A stretch of 64,000 bases of DNA. Source: Setoptus koraiensis (lineage: Eukaryota > Arthropoda). The stretch lies in assembly GCA_048013815.1 (NCBI GenBank), contig CM106585.1, forward strand, positions 6,200,001 through 6,264,000, read 5' to 3'. The position numbers and the translations under genes were made by a program. Below the pieces are notes generated by a model. It did no database searches and was not told the origin of the DNA. It saw nothing but the letters and a program-made list of their open reading frames with translations. The first letter of the stretch is position 1. Every line of letters begins with the position of its first letter. Of this stretch, positions 12,886-24,576 are shown in pieces.

Positions 12886-13094
12886 ACAAGGATATGCAAA
12901 AGAAAAAATGAATTGAATTTAAATTGATCAATCAAACCATCTAATGAGATGATGGGCGAATACCATCCATTTGGTGGCGCAGCACGCCAAGCAAATTTCG
13001 GTTTTTGAGCATGAAACATATGAAAATCGGCGTTTTCGGTGTGAACAAATACGACGTATCTAATTGTACTATTTTGCCCTACAAATATTCAGGA
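12886..13094. other. 3' flank of paralogue A
   Basis: A-rich just after the stop, with no canonical AATAAA that I can find nearby. Nothing else is seen apart from a possible acceptor (cctacaaatattcag) at its end. Confidence 0.4.
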
Positions 13095-13338
13095 CTGTAA
13101 CTCTTCTCTCTCTGTGGATTTTTTTTATCCGATTTTGTTGTCCCTACTCATCATCTCTGTCATCAGTGATGACATGATACAGTATCATCATCGGATTATC
13201 CTGGGACAGAAAGAAGCCGCTTGCGATCAATACGGGTTTCGAGACTCTTACTGCTATTGTCCCGTTAAAAACAGATGCGCACCTGAAAACACCAAGACTA
13301 TATATCAATTGCTGCCGACATTGGTAGCTACGTCATGA
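13095..13338 (+). CDS. Possible last exon of a small secreted Cys-rich peptide
   Basis: The frame follows a good acceptor (pyrimidine-rich, cctacaaatattcag) and reads DCNSSLSVDFFYPILLSLLI, then ISVISDDMIQYHHR. A Cys-rich end follows: EAACDQYGFRDSYCYCPVKN, RCAPENTK, stop at 13336-13338. The hydrophobic part looks like a signal peptide core and the C-x-C spacing like a small disulphide-bonded peptide. There is no upstream ATG in frame, so a first exon would be needed. It sits between the two related secreted-protein genes but shares no similarity with them. It could be a decayed gene. Confidence 0.3.
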
Positions 13339-13932
13339 ACGGTGGTCCGTGGTTCATAGTCTGAAGGAGAAAAGGGAAACTCCTAACCCATCGCGACCTC
13401 TTAGGCTTTTGGCACCATGGAAATATTTGTCGTGTTTCATCGAAAAACTGCTAAAATTGCTTATCAGTCGATAATTAATTTGAAACTCAGACAATGATTG
13501 GTCCATTATTGAGAGGTTCAAAGCGGAAGTTAGAAGAAAGATAACTCTGCATGTAACTCCAACTGGTCGATTTCCATCATCCGGTGCCACTTTAGCTTAA
13601 AATAGACCCAAAGTTGTTGACAAATATCAAAAAACATCGCTTGGGTAAATGTCAAACTCAGCCAGGCTCGACGCGAAAGCATTTCAGTTTCGAAAAACAC
13701 CTCGCTGAAATGTTTCACGCGGCAATTTGCAACCTTTCTGTGCATCACTGGCGAAAAAACTTTCCTAAAAAAAAGAATTTTTAAATGTTATTCCAACCAG
13801 AATAAATATTTTTAGAATGAAAATCTCCATAAGTATCTGGAATGTTGCATGTCTTGTTCACCTGATGACAATATCGCAATGAAAAATAGGCTCTCTCTAT
13901 GAGGCTATTCAGAGAGAGCATTGGAAATCTGG
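13339..13932. other. Spacer before paralogue B
   Basis: No gene identified. A minus-strand frame around 13530-13748 has a faint look of a transposase (CRVKHFSEVFFE) but is too weak to call. A 9-bp stem (gctctctct/agagagagc) with a 12-nt loop lies at 13890-13919, just upstream of the TATA element. Confidence 0.4.
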
Positions 13933-13940
13933 TATAAATA
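13933..13940 (+). promoter_or_regulatory. TATA box of paralogue B
   Basis: TATAAATA lies 127 bp before the ATG at 14067. Transcription would start near 13965 and give a 5' leader of about 100 nt. Confidence 0.6.
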
Positions 13941-14066
13941 TTGGTGGCACTCGACTAAAAATTACCAGTAATAATATACATTCCAAAGATATTGTTTAAA
14001 TGAGAGTAGATAAAACGAATCGCATTGAGTTGTTAGCTTAAAACAATTCCTAAATACAAATTCAGT

Positions 14067-15158
14067 ATGTCAGCACAGCAAGTACTATTCTTTGTATTGA
14101 TTGTCGGCGTCGTTGGTTGTTTTGGGGCTCATCCTCAAGAACCATGGACATCATCGAGAGTTAGTTGCCACGCAGGATTAGAATCTCTCAACTCGGTGAC
14201 GGATTTCGTGAAATTCGTAGAAGAGATGGAACAAACGCCGGAACTAAATGGGGAAAAGAAAACCAAACTCATCAACGACTGTTTGAACAGCTTTGACGGC
14301 GTGGAAGATGTTAGAGCCCTGTACGGAATAGTTCAACAAATGCCAACGGCACATTCCGTGTGCGAAAAGAGTTTCGTCAACGGATTGGTCGAATTCGACA
14401 AACGCATGACTGGCTATAGAAGCAAATCGGTGGAAACCAAAAAAGACCACGGATTGCTTCAATTTACTTCATTACTGTTCGGTCAGGTTATTCTTACCTG
14501 CAAAAGAAATCTGGAAGCAAAACTAGAGCAAGCAGAACAATCAGACGAGGCTCTCAAAGAGAGCTTCGATGTCGTGGAAAACGATCAAAGTGTGCGAAAA
14601 TTGGTTGAAGAGAATGTGTCCGCCTCAGAGTTAGAGGTTGATTTACCAGAAAATCTTATTGCAGCGAGCGCGTTGCTGTTTAGACGTCATCACGAGTCAG
14701 GCAGCGTCGTCCTTCCTGTAGAAGGCAAAGAAGAGGTTGAACAATTTGAGAATCTCAAGCGATCTTGCCAATTGATTGATAGTTATGCGCAAAACTCAAT
14801 CTATCCCATTATGACACTGGCTTTCTATGGTTTCAGAGCTGGAGATGATGGCGATGTTATAGACAACAAACTAAAGAGTAGCTCGAGAGTCAAGCACTGG
14901 CTCAAGACCATCCAGTATTGCCAAGGCGCAGAATTAGTGATACCTCTTCCAAAAGATGTTGTGCCTCATGAAGTGTTCTTGTCATTAGAGCCGAAGAGCT
15001 TTGATGTGGAGGACCGATTTGAAGATATTGGCCAGGATCTCAAATGCTCATGCAAATCGCAAGAACACAAGGCGAAGGGAATTAAACGCTGGCTCAAGAA
15101 ACGTGCGGACAATATAGAACGTAAGGCAAAAGATTACAGCAAATTTGAGGGTTACTGA
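14067..15158 (+). CDS. Secreted protein, unrecognised family (paralogue B)
   Basis: Function unknown. A single exon of 363 residues. Residues 1-20 are a signal peptide ending near CFGAHP. The ectodomain repeats the layout of the gene at 11416-12885: VSCHAGLESLNSVTDF, NDCLNSFDGVEDVRALY (A: NRCIRSVNGFDDIRALK), HSVCEKSFVNGL, LTCKRNLEAKLEQAE, KRSCQLIDSYAQNSIYPI (A: RRACNLIERFAQSSIYTI) and TIQYCQGAEL. It ends in a basic helix (GIKRWLKKRADNIERKAKDY) and has no membrane helix, so this copy is probably soluble while copy A is membrane-anchored. Identity to A is about a third by eye. A TATA box 127 bp upstream and AATAAA 153 bp downstream support an independent, intact gene. Confidence 0.8.
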   Translation: MSAQQVLFFVLIVGVVGCFGAHPQEPWTSSRVSCHAGLESLNSVTDFVKFVEEMEQTPELNGEKKTKLINDCLNSFDGVEDVRALYGIVQQMPTAHSVCEKSFVNGLVEFDKRMTGYRSKSVETKKDHGLLQFTSLLFGQVILTCKRNLEAKLEQAEQSDEALKESFDVVENDQSVRKLVEENVSASELEVDLPENLIAASALLFRRHHESGSVVLPVEGKEEVEQFENLKRSCQLIDSYAQNSIYPIMTLAFYGFRAGDDGDVIDNKLKSSSRVKHWLKTIQYCQGAELVIPLPKDVVPHEVFLSLEPKSFDVEDRFEDIGQDLKCSCKSQEHKAKGIKRWLKKRADNIERKAKDYSKFEGY

Positions 15159-15310
15159 TTAAACCATGATGATCATGAGTTGTGTAATTTCTGATTCGAC
15201 TCTTCGGCACAAAGTGGAGAAACTTGACATTTTCCCCCGCGCTGGAATGTTCTTCCGAATTCCGGTTGCAATTTGCAACAGATATAAAGTACTTTTGAGT
15301 TCGGAACAAA

Positions 15311-15316
15311 AATAAA
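15311..15316 (+). terminator. Polyadenylation signal of paralogue B
   Basis: AATAAA 153 bp after the stop codon of the 14067-15158 gene, in an A-rich context. Confidence 0.6.
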
Positions 15317-16046
15317 AATTCATTGAATATAAACCGTGAGCTGTCTGCATAAATTCATTCATTTGTGAGCTATTGATTTGTCAGCTAGACAAGGGGCACC
15401 GAGGCGATATGTGTATTGTGGTGTGCGCGACCGCCACTAAGCTGAGCATGATTGAGGGCGGACTGTCTATTTTGAGCGGGATATATCATAGCTTTGCTCG
15501 ATCGATCAAAGTATACTGGTATGGCTGGGTTGGGTCGGTGCCTTCGTAGTTGAATCAACAGTTGTATCATTAGGGTAGGGCCGAGCCGAATTACCCCTTT
15601 GCATGGCAAAACCCTAAAAATTTTCTAGCGCGTCATTCTTATCATAAGGATGAGTCATCACCTATGTCAGCTCATTCGCATTCGACATTGTTAGTTACAC
15701 TCGTTGTTAGTTCCGCAACTCGCCGCCGGGACCCCCGATCGCTGGAAGCGACCAGCGCTCGCAATCGGTCGACAGCGCAAATTAGTTTAACAGCAGGACA
15801 GTTGTGAGATATCTCTCGTCGGAGATTCTCGTAATTCCCGACAACAGTTTCATCTGACAATCGACAAACGACAATGCAACACAAACGTGCGACAAATATC
15901 CGACGAGTGTGGCGCCATCTTTCAACCCGTGGATCCCACTACCGACCGATTAGTGCGATGGGCATTCGGTTTGTCTCCCGTTGTCGCCCCAACAAAAATA
16001 ACCGTCCAGATGCTGCGATAGACATCACTAATTAATTTGATCATTA
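15317..16046. other. Spacer between convergent genes
   Basis: The plus-strand secreted-protein gene and the minus-strand giant protein gene converge here. No coding frame is convincing, and no repeat or RNA gene was recognised. Confidence 0.5.
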
Positions 16047-16052
16047 TTTATT
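16047..16052 (-). terminator. Polyadenylation signal of the giant secreted protein gene
   Basis: AATAAA on the minus strand, 72 bp past the stop at 16124-16126. This supports 16124 as the true end of the gene. Confidence 0.6.
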
Positions 16053-16123
16053 TATAATCTGATTGGTTATTACTATATCTCTACTATTACTATACTATTG
16101 TTTGACAAATGACAAATGTTGCG

Positions 16124-19100
16124 TCATTGCGTCAGATCGTTTCTTTTCATGGACAGGTGATCCTGTTCGGGGCTCACGTAGGTCAGTGTGACGAATGGTT
16201 GCCGATGATAATTTGACAAATGTTGTTGGCGGCCATTGAGGTGGCTCCTGACGGCTATACTGCTTGTTGCTTCGCTTTGTTGGCGTGCCCCCCTGTCCGC
16301 CCGCTGGTCGGCCCGGTCATCTTTAAACAGTCCGCCCCCGATCACTTCGAAATTGTGAGATCCCATAGCGCCAGCAAAGGCTGTTTGTTGTCCATGGTGC
16401 GCCAGTTCTATCTCGTCGGACTGTATCGATGATGATGACGATCTACTTCCGCTGCTGTTTGAGCGACCGTATTTTCGCGCTGGTGCCGCCTTGCCCGCCG
16501 CTGCATGCTGATGACGTCTGGCCAGGGGCACGTGCGTCAGTCGGTACGGCACGCCGGCCGGCCCGTGGCTCAAGCGAATCAGCTTGACTCCGCTTGGGGC
16601 CAGTTGTTGGTGTTGGGCCGCAAACACGTACCTGTTGATGTAGTGATTGTATTGGTGGCCGTAGTTTATTGGTGGTGCGATGTGGTGGTCGAGGCGGTGC
16701 AAATTGAGCGCGTCGTCGTGCCGCGGGCCAATGTCGTACTCGTTGAGACCGGGGTATTTATTGGCGCCGTCGTCGCCGTCGTCGTCGTCGTAACTGACAG
16801 CCGCCAATCCGTCATTTCTCACAATCGATTGGTAGCCCAGGGGCGCCGGCCGAAAAAAGATGAATCGTCCATTGTCCAGGGTGTTGAGCGAGTTGTTGTT
16901 GGAATAAAACGCGGACCACTTGTCCGCGTCCGTTGTTTGCTGCTGCTGCCCGTGAGCCGCGGCCCCCCGCTCACTCACGGGCTCGCCGGCCGCTGAAAAT
17001 GGCAGTGTCGTCGTATTGTATTTACAGCTACTGTTAGAGCAAAAAGTTGTTGTCAATGTCAAGTTATTCACATTTTTACCGGAAGTTACGTTTGAGTCGT
17101 TTGCGTTGCGTTCATAGGGCCCCATTGGTGCCGCAACTGTCTGTGCTGTTGTTTCTTGCTGAGCAAAATCATATCGTGTTCTATTGGTCTCTGGCGCGTC
17201 GTCTTGCATAATCTGCTGCGGTTGGCGGTCGGTGAGAAAACGAGTTGCGTTCTGTGGTGCGTCAGTTGTTGTTGAATTGGACGAAGTAGATAGATTTAAA
17301 TCTGTTATTTCATTAGCTTGAACAGTTTCGGATCTTACATAGATTTCGCATCGATTGACCATCGATCGGCCAGACTGATTATCGATTATCCGTCCACCGG
17401 CGAGCAATCGATCACTCATCAATCACTCGATCGGCGATGGGCAAAACTTACACTTGTTTGTGAACTCTTTCAAATCATTCATTATACCGGCGCCGGCGCC
17501 GCTCAGCTGTATAAATGGGGCGTCGTACCTCAGTATTTCGTAGGCTTTTGCCGGGTTCAGCGGGCCCGCCTCCAGGGTCGCCGGGCTCGGCGGGTCCGCT
17601 TTCGGGGTTGCCGGGCTCAGCGGGTCCGCGGGTTCGAGAATGGCCGCGCGCTTTGCCCGCATCATTCCCGACCGGTCGTTGGTGCCATCGCCGTCGTTGT
17701 TGTTGCTGTTGTTATTGTTGCCGCTGTTGTTGTTGTTGCTGCTGTTGTTGCTGTTGCTGTTCTCCTTTTCCTTGTCCTTGTCCTTGTTCGGCCGGAATCT
17801 TTTGAACAAATTCTTGATGCTGAACCGCTTCAGAATGCTCTGTCTGGGCGGCTTAGCGGGCTGATCCGACTGATCGGAGTCTTTGTCGTCGTTGTGGCCG
17901 CTGTTGCCCTTGTTCGACTTGTTTCCGTTGCCCTTGTTCTTGTTGCCCGACTGCGGCATTGCGCTCTTGGGCACCGCCTGGCCGATGATCTCGTTGCCGA
18001 ACGGGCTGAGCGCAAACGGACTGTCGGGATCCTCGAAGGGCGACGGCGGAAACGCGCCCCCGAAATGGTAATGATTTGTTGTGAGAGGTTGGTTGTGGCT
18101 TTTGTGGGACCGTGCCGTGGCATGTTGTATCTTTTGGGCGGATGTCTCCGCGCCCGACATCATCATGGCCCCGTATAGATTGCCGCCTCCGCTTTGTGCG
18201 CCGCCCGTCACCATGCCCGTCCCGTCCATGGGCGGATAGCTCTGTATGGCGGCCAACTGAGCCGCCGTCGGATAGGTGGGTATGCCCGCCGCGGCAGCGG
18301 TTGCAGCCGCCGCCTCCTCGTCCACGGGACTAATGTGATGCTGCTGCTGCTGCGGGTGCCCGCTCGACGAGTACATATAGCCGGCGCCCATGGGCCCGCC
18401 GGCGCCACTTGCCGACTGCATCACGTCACCGGAAGCAGGTTGTTGCTGTTGGTAGCTGCTGCTGAGGCTGGTGCCTGGGTGCTGCTGCGAGAATTGTTGC
18501 AATTGAGATTGCAGTTGAGCGTTCATAATTGCGTCTGCATTTTGTTGTTGTTGTTGGTCTTGGTGATTCAGATGATTGAAGGCGGTGTGCTGGTTGAAGG
18601 GGTCGTTCGGTTGCGCGGACGGATAAGATGGCAAGCCCGCCGCCGCCGCCGCCATGCTCTGGTACTGATCGGGCGACGCGCTGGCCAGAGCGGACGAGGG
18701 GCCCGAGTCTGAGACCTGATTGATGGGCGCATCGGGCGATTGATTGTACTGGTTGGTGGGCAGATCGTGCCCATTGAGAATGTTGATTAAATCCTGATTG
18801 TTTTGGTTGTGGCCAACCTGTTGCTGTCTGTAGGCGGCTAGACCGTTGTTGTTGGCCTCGTTGTTGGCGCTGTTGCCGTTGGCGTTGTCCGCCGACGGAA
18901 TAGACGAGCCAGAATATTGCAGCGATGCCAAATCGTGTTGCCCGCTGTACGGTTGTTGCTGTTGTTGCTGTTGGACGGCGCCGTTATTTTGCTGTTGCTG
19001 CAGCACACTGTCGCCAGTGGCCAGATTGTTGTTGTTCTGTTGTTGTTGGTAGTTGGTGTTTGTTGTTGCGGCGCTCGGGTAGCTCTGCTGACCCGGGTAG

Positions 19101-22100
19101 CCGCCGTCGGCGGAGCCGCCCACGCCGCTGTCCTGGGACGCGGAAAAGCTGGACAGGTCGGCCGATTCTGGCGAGCTCAGCGAGCTCGCCTGATTGAAGC
19201 CGTGTTGCGAGTTGTAGGGCGAGTCAAGGCCGGCAGAGGTCGCCGGCGACAGCTGGTTGTCGTAATAACCGGGCTGTCTAGTTGCGTAATATTGCTGCTG
19301 CAGGCTATTGTAAAAGCTGTTGCGATTGCCATAATTGTTGTTGTTGTTGTTGTATAACGCTGGCTGTCGGCCACTGGTGGCCGACGATGAGTAGTGATGA
19401 TGGTGGTGCTGCTGCTGCTGATGGTGATAGGGCGATTGCGTGGTATCCTCAGAGGCGGCGGAAGTGCTCGCCATCGAGGCGGCGCTGAGAGCGCCCGGGC
19501 CCTGGGTGCTGTAGTTGAGAAAATTGATATATTTGCCGTGGTTGTTGTTTCCGGTGAGCTGCTGCTGCTGCTGCTGTGAGTTGTGCTTGCCGCTTGAGCC
19601 GCCATAGGGGCCACTTGTTTGTTGCTGCTGGCTTGTATTTGTCTCCAATTGGCCATGATAATTTCCGGAAAAATCGCCATCCACGTCTCTCGCCACAGCG
19701 GACGAACTCTCTTCGCTGGCGGCAGGTTGCTGCTGTTGCAACAACTGTTGTTGCTGCTGGTAACCGCCGGAAGTTGTGCGGAGGTTGCCTGACGAGCCCG
19801 AGGAGAGCGCCGGCGCCGATATCGGCGCTGGGGACGCCAGCGACTGCGATCGCTGGCTCGTAGTGGTGGCCCCCGTTTGGTAATAGGACGATTTGAGATT
19901 TGAACTGCCGTATGGCAGCTGACGCAGGGTGCTGGCGCTGCCCTGACTGGCGTGCGCGCGGCTCAAACTCGGTGCGGCGAACGGGTAGCCGCTTAAACTG
20001 ACCACTTCCGGCGCTATCTTGGTCTGGCGCTGAGTTGTTGCGCTCGACCATGAGCCCACCTGTGACTGCTGCTGCTGGTTGTTGTTGCTGCTGCCCGCTG
20101 ACAGGGGCGCAGTTGATGTGGCCGTGGCCTGTGGGCCCGTTGGTGGGCGCTCGTTTTCCACATTCTGAAAATAGTTGGCCACTCGGGTGCTGGCCGCCAC
20201 GGCCATGGCCACGTTTCCCGAATGCGAGCCCATGAGCGGATCGACGAGCGGATTAGCCGTCGCAGAGGTAATATCGCTGGTACCGGCCATACCCATGCTA
20301 GTGGGCATTCCGCTCAGTATGGCCAGGGCGGGTCTGGCGCTGCTGACGGGACCGCCAGTGGCGCCCATCTTGGCACTCACACCTGTCATAGCAATGTTGG
20401 AGCTGCCCATAGATTGTCGCTTGTGGGCACGGTTCCAATTTTGACCGGCGCCGCTACTGACCACTGTTGCCTGACCGCTCGCTTGCCAGGCACTGGCTCT
20501 ACTTCCGGTGCCGCTATTTGATTTGGCGGCAACTGATTGGTTGCTTGTATTGTCTGCTGCACCACTAGCTGCTGCTGCCGCTGCTTGGCCAGCTCCTGCG
20601 GTGCCGCTTCCACTTCCGGTTGTTGTTGCCTGCTTGGCTGGTGATGGCTGATTAGTTTGGCCTACGGCAGCGATGGTGGCGCCATGTGGCGACGCAACAC
20701 TTGTTGGTGTCGTGGATGACTGGGGTGCCTGGATTGAGCCGCGCGACCCGTCAGAGGTGCCGCTGTTGCTGCTGATCGTGGTGCCGCTGGTGCTGCCAGC
20801 GGCGGCGGCTGTGGTCGGTGGTGCGGCCGCCGGGCTACTTGTTGGCTTCTGGTTTGTGTTTCCGGTTGCGGCGGCCGCCGAGGGAGCAGCCAAAATTATC
20901 TGGCCGCTACGGGCCTGTCTGATACGATTCTGTAGCGACCACTCTGAAGCTGGGGCGCCGGCTGCCCGAGTGGGCACCACCTTGTTGCGTGTGCCATAGT
21001 GGCCCTGCAGCATGAGCTGGCGACGGCTCATTATGTTGGTGGCCTCTATTTCCAGTTTGCGCCCGCTTCTTTTATCCGGATAATGTCGCCTGATGTCGGC
21101 GGCAATGTCGTCCAATGCATCGTTTGCGCTTATTTTCACGGGCTTAGTATCGCTGCTTACGCTGGCCACCAATGCTGCGTTCAGTTGATCGGCCATTTGG
21201 GGCGCAAACACTTGGCTGGCGTGCAATTGCGACTCCAGGGTTACGTAAGCGGCATCGCTAGGCGATCGCGGCTCCTCGCGACGATCCACAATTACAACGG
21301 GCATCGCAAACATCGAGGCCCGATTGTAATGGGGCCCCAATGAGCGCTGATGCGACATGGATTCCTCCATGAGCGACTGGTAGCTCTTGTTTGTGGCCGA
21401 GTGATTGAGCGATGTCCAATTGGAGCTGCGTTTCAATCTTCGTATCGCTTGTTGCTCCTCGTCGCCTGCTGGCTGCTGCTGTTGCACACTGGCCGTCGGC
21501 GCCCCCTGGCGTTGCTGTTTGTCCTCATTCACCTGTTGCTCCTGTTGTGCTTGTCGACCGTAATCACCTGGTGACAATTCAGTCTGACTAACTGGATCGC
21601 TTGGGCGCTGTTGGTGAGACTGGATGTGCTTCGAAATGAGCTGCTGCTGCTGTTGTCTGGGCGCCAGCTGATCAAGGCCCCCTCTCGCGGGCAGATATAT
21701 CTGTGGTCGGTTGTTGCTGTTGCTCTTGTTACTGGCCACAGTTGCCTGCCCGCTGTGGTTGAGGGCGCCAAAAACAGTTGCAAAGTCTGGCAAAATTGCG
21801 CCCCCATTCGAATGGTGCTGCTGCATGATCGGTGACTTGATATTGTCGTTGCTGGATAGTTGCGTGGGCGTTTGCCTCCTGTTCAGACGCGTCGCCACAA
21901 CCTGTGGCACTTGTGTCCTGTAGGATAAATTGTTGCTGTCAACTTGGTTCATCGGGTGGCCGCCAGGGCCCACAAACAATTGGCGAGCCAATCTGGTTCG
22001 CGCCTCGTTTTGTTGCTTGTTGTTACTGTTGGCCATGTCAGTGTTGAGCGCCCCATTTGGGGCGCCGGCCAGTTGAAAATGATTCAACAGCATTGAGGCG

Positions 22101-24327
22101 GCCGCCATTTGCATGGCAGCGCGACTCATGCTGGCCAAGCCAGGCGAAATGTTTCGGCTTGTTTGGTCTTCTGCGGCGAACGGATACAATCGTTTTGGTA
22201 ATTGGCTCGACACTTCCAGTTGTTGTTGTTGTTGCGATTGTCGCGAACTTGCGCCGACTTGAATGGCCGCTGGCTGGTTGTTGTTTAGCGTGGGTGCCAC
22301 TGGCAACATTGAATTACTGTTGCCATTGACCACTGCCGCCGGACCGGATGCCATGCTGGAGAAAACGTCCATCGCTGGCTGATGTTGTTGCGAACCGGAA
22401 GTGGGCTCAAACATCGACAACACAGATGGCGGCGCCTGCACGGAGACGGGCCTCAATTGCGAGGCCGATGTGAACAGTTTCGAAGGCTTCGCCGAACTGA
22501 ACAGAGGCCACGATTTTCGTTTGTTTGCTGGCGGCGACGACGACGACACAATGGAGCTGCTAGACTGACTGTGGGCTCCGCTCGACGATTGTGCCGACGA
22601 GGATCCCGGCCGAACGCTGGGAGTTATCACGAACGGGCCCAGCACGGGAACTGGCTGGTTGTGCCTCAGATTGTTGGACAGCTGCGCGGCTGCTCAGCGA
22701 ATTCGGCCAGTGAATCGATAATGTTGATAGAATTCGAAATTGGAAATTCGGAATTTCGGAATTTCGGAATTTCGGAATTTCGGAATTTCGGAAATTCGGA
22801 AATTCGGAAATTCGGAAATTCGGAAATTCGGAAATTCGGAAATTCGGAAATTCGGAAATTCGGAAATTCGGAAATTCGGAAATTCGGAAATTCGGAAATT
22901 AGGTAATTCGGAAAATCGGAAAATCGAAAAATCAGAATTTCGAAAAATCGGAATTTCGAAAAATCGGAAGATCGGAAAATCGAAAATTTGGAAAATGGAA
23001 AATGGAAAAAGCGGTCAGAGACAATTAAAGCTCAAAAGTCTGCGAGTCGGTGTGACTGATCTGGCGATCGCTACTCACCCTGGGCAGGGAAATTCAGCGG
23101 CGCCACTTGCGGTTGCACGATCGAGGCGCTAGGCATCAGGGGCGCGTTCATTATTTGGGCTTGATTCGGGGACATCAGGGGCACCATCACCGGATTGTGA
23201 TGCGTGCTTTGGGGCCACATTCTGGCCAGCGCATTTGCGTTGTTGTTTGCATAGAAAGAATTGAAATAATTGTTGGCTGGCTCGTTGCTTGCTGCCGCTA
23301 CCGGTTGGAGCGCGGCGGAAAATGAGGGCGGCATGACAATAGTTGGCTGAATAGTGGACGCATCTACCTGGTTGCCGGAGAATCTCGGTTGCATCATGAG
23401 GGAGGCTCGCTGAGTTTGTTCCAGTTGCGACATGATGTGTTGTTGTACCATTTGTTGTTGTTGCATCATCATTTGTTGTTGTTGTTGTTGCTGCTGCTGT
23501 TGTGTCAATTGTGCCATCAATTGGGCATTGTTGTTGTTGTTGTTGTTGTTGGCAAGTCGTTGCAGCATGTTGTTTGTAGTTTGTTGATTGTTGTGATTGT
23601 AGAAATTATCCGATCGTTGCTGCGATGATGGCTGCATCATCAATGCGGCAGCCAGTGCAGCAAACGACGGCGCCCCGTTGTCGGCGTGATTCGGTTGCAA
23701 TTGCGCCACTGCCGACGGTTGCACCAACGACGACATGACCAACTGGTCAGTGGGATAACTGATTGTGGCGTGATTAGTTGAGGCCTGCATGGGGGTCTCC
23801 CATGCTTTGCGACTGTGATTATTATTACTATTGTTGTTGATATTGTGATGATTTTTTAGCTGCGAGCTGGCGGCTGAGCTGCCGCCGGAGGCGGCCGCCA
23901 GGTCAGTTTGCATTTGTGCCTCGCGCAAAATGCTACTGGCCACGGCCGCCATTGTGCTCGGATCTAACTGATCGTGATTGTAGAAATAGTGAAATTGTTT
24001 CTGCTGCAATTGGGGCACATCCACAAGCATTGCCTGCTGTTGCTGCTGAAGTTTGCTTGTCGACGAGCTACTTCGGCTGAATTTGTTGTTGTTGTTGTGA
24101 TTGTGGTTGGAGTAGCCGAAGGCCAAACTGAACGGCCAGGTGACCGCCTCGGCGGGCCGCGTCAATTGTGGCTGTTGTGACGTAATTAAAAAAATGAGCG
24201 CCAGCACCAACCAACGGACAGACGAGCTAGCCAAAATTGATGCTCGTTGTCGTGTGTTGATCGCGAGCCGCGCAGTCAATCTAGTTATCACCTCGGCTTG
24301 TTGCTCGCCGTTTGTAAACGTTGCCAT
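16124..24327 (-). CDS. Giant secreted Gln/Ser/Asn-rich protein, at least 3 exons
   Basis: Not recognised; probably an extracellular matrix, cuticle or mucin-like protein. Exons on the minus strand: A 24327-23079, B 22689-17452, C 17316 (or 17301)-16124. Donors are G|GTGAGT and T|GTAAGT. Exon B begins at a GAGCAG tandem acceptor. Phases agree and give about 2,555-2,559 residues. From the ATG at 24327-24325 the protein has a long N-region, a hydrophobic core at about 39-50 (WLVLALIFLITS) and a cleavage-like RPAEA. An in-frame ATG at 24576 would add 83 residues. The body is poly-Gln, poly-Asn, Ser/Gly and His tracts without a known domain. Possible furin sites are RRLKR|S and RAKR|A. A basic patch (ILKRFSIKNLFKRF) precedes exon C, which has several Asn-X-Thr/Ser sites and only a few Cys. 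The start and the exon B/C junction are the least certain parts; a 36-nt in-phase microexon near 17337-17372 is possible. Confidence 0.65.
22690..23078 (-). other. Intron of the giant protein gene
   Basis: 389 bp between donor G|GTGAGT (GT at 23078-23077) and acceptor at 22690. Most of it is an 8-bp minisatellite. The acceptor side is GAGCAG, so use of either AG would add or drop one Ala without changing the frame. Confidence 0.7.
22738..22985. repeat. Intronic 8-bp minisatellite (cggaaatt)
   Basis: About 25-30 copies of an 8-bp unit. The first few copies at the low-coordinate end read cggaattt. The array then switches to uniform cggaaatt for around 15 copies and decays into cggaaaatcg-like variants. 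The block structure shows expansion from at least two seed units. All frames are open in places, giving repeats such as GNSEIRKF that are not a protein. It lies wholly inside an intron. Confidence 0.9.
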
Positions 24328-24576
24328 TGTGAGCGACTCGCAAATGTTGCTCGTTTCTTGGTCTCGGTCGGTCGGTGTCGCCGGCCCGGTTGTCCGGCGA
24401 CAGTTGCCGCGGATGTGCTTCGGCTTGCAAAGTGTCGGATACATTACAGTTGAGTTTACAAGGTTGTAGGGTCGCGGCGATTTGACGGAGCGATTGTGCT
24501 CCGTGTGGCGTGTGTTGTCGATGGGGCGATTGTAGTGGCCGATATTCGCTGATTCGCTGATTCGCGGATTAGCCAT

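Noticed and set aside
13530-13748. Faint resemblance to an IS1595-type transposase (CRVKHFSEVFFE)
   Set aside because: Only about a dozen residues fit. No DDE residues, terminal repeats or target duplication were found.
17318-22906. Many plus-strand frames antisense to the giant protein gene
   Set aside because: CAG/CAA repeats read on the other strand give Leu/Val/Cys-rich frames. The minus strand has the consistent long frame and splice sites.
22738-23132. Repetitive plus-strand frames (GNSEIRKF repeats)
   Set aside because: Direct translation of an 8-bp intronic array. It is open only because the unit lacks stops.
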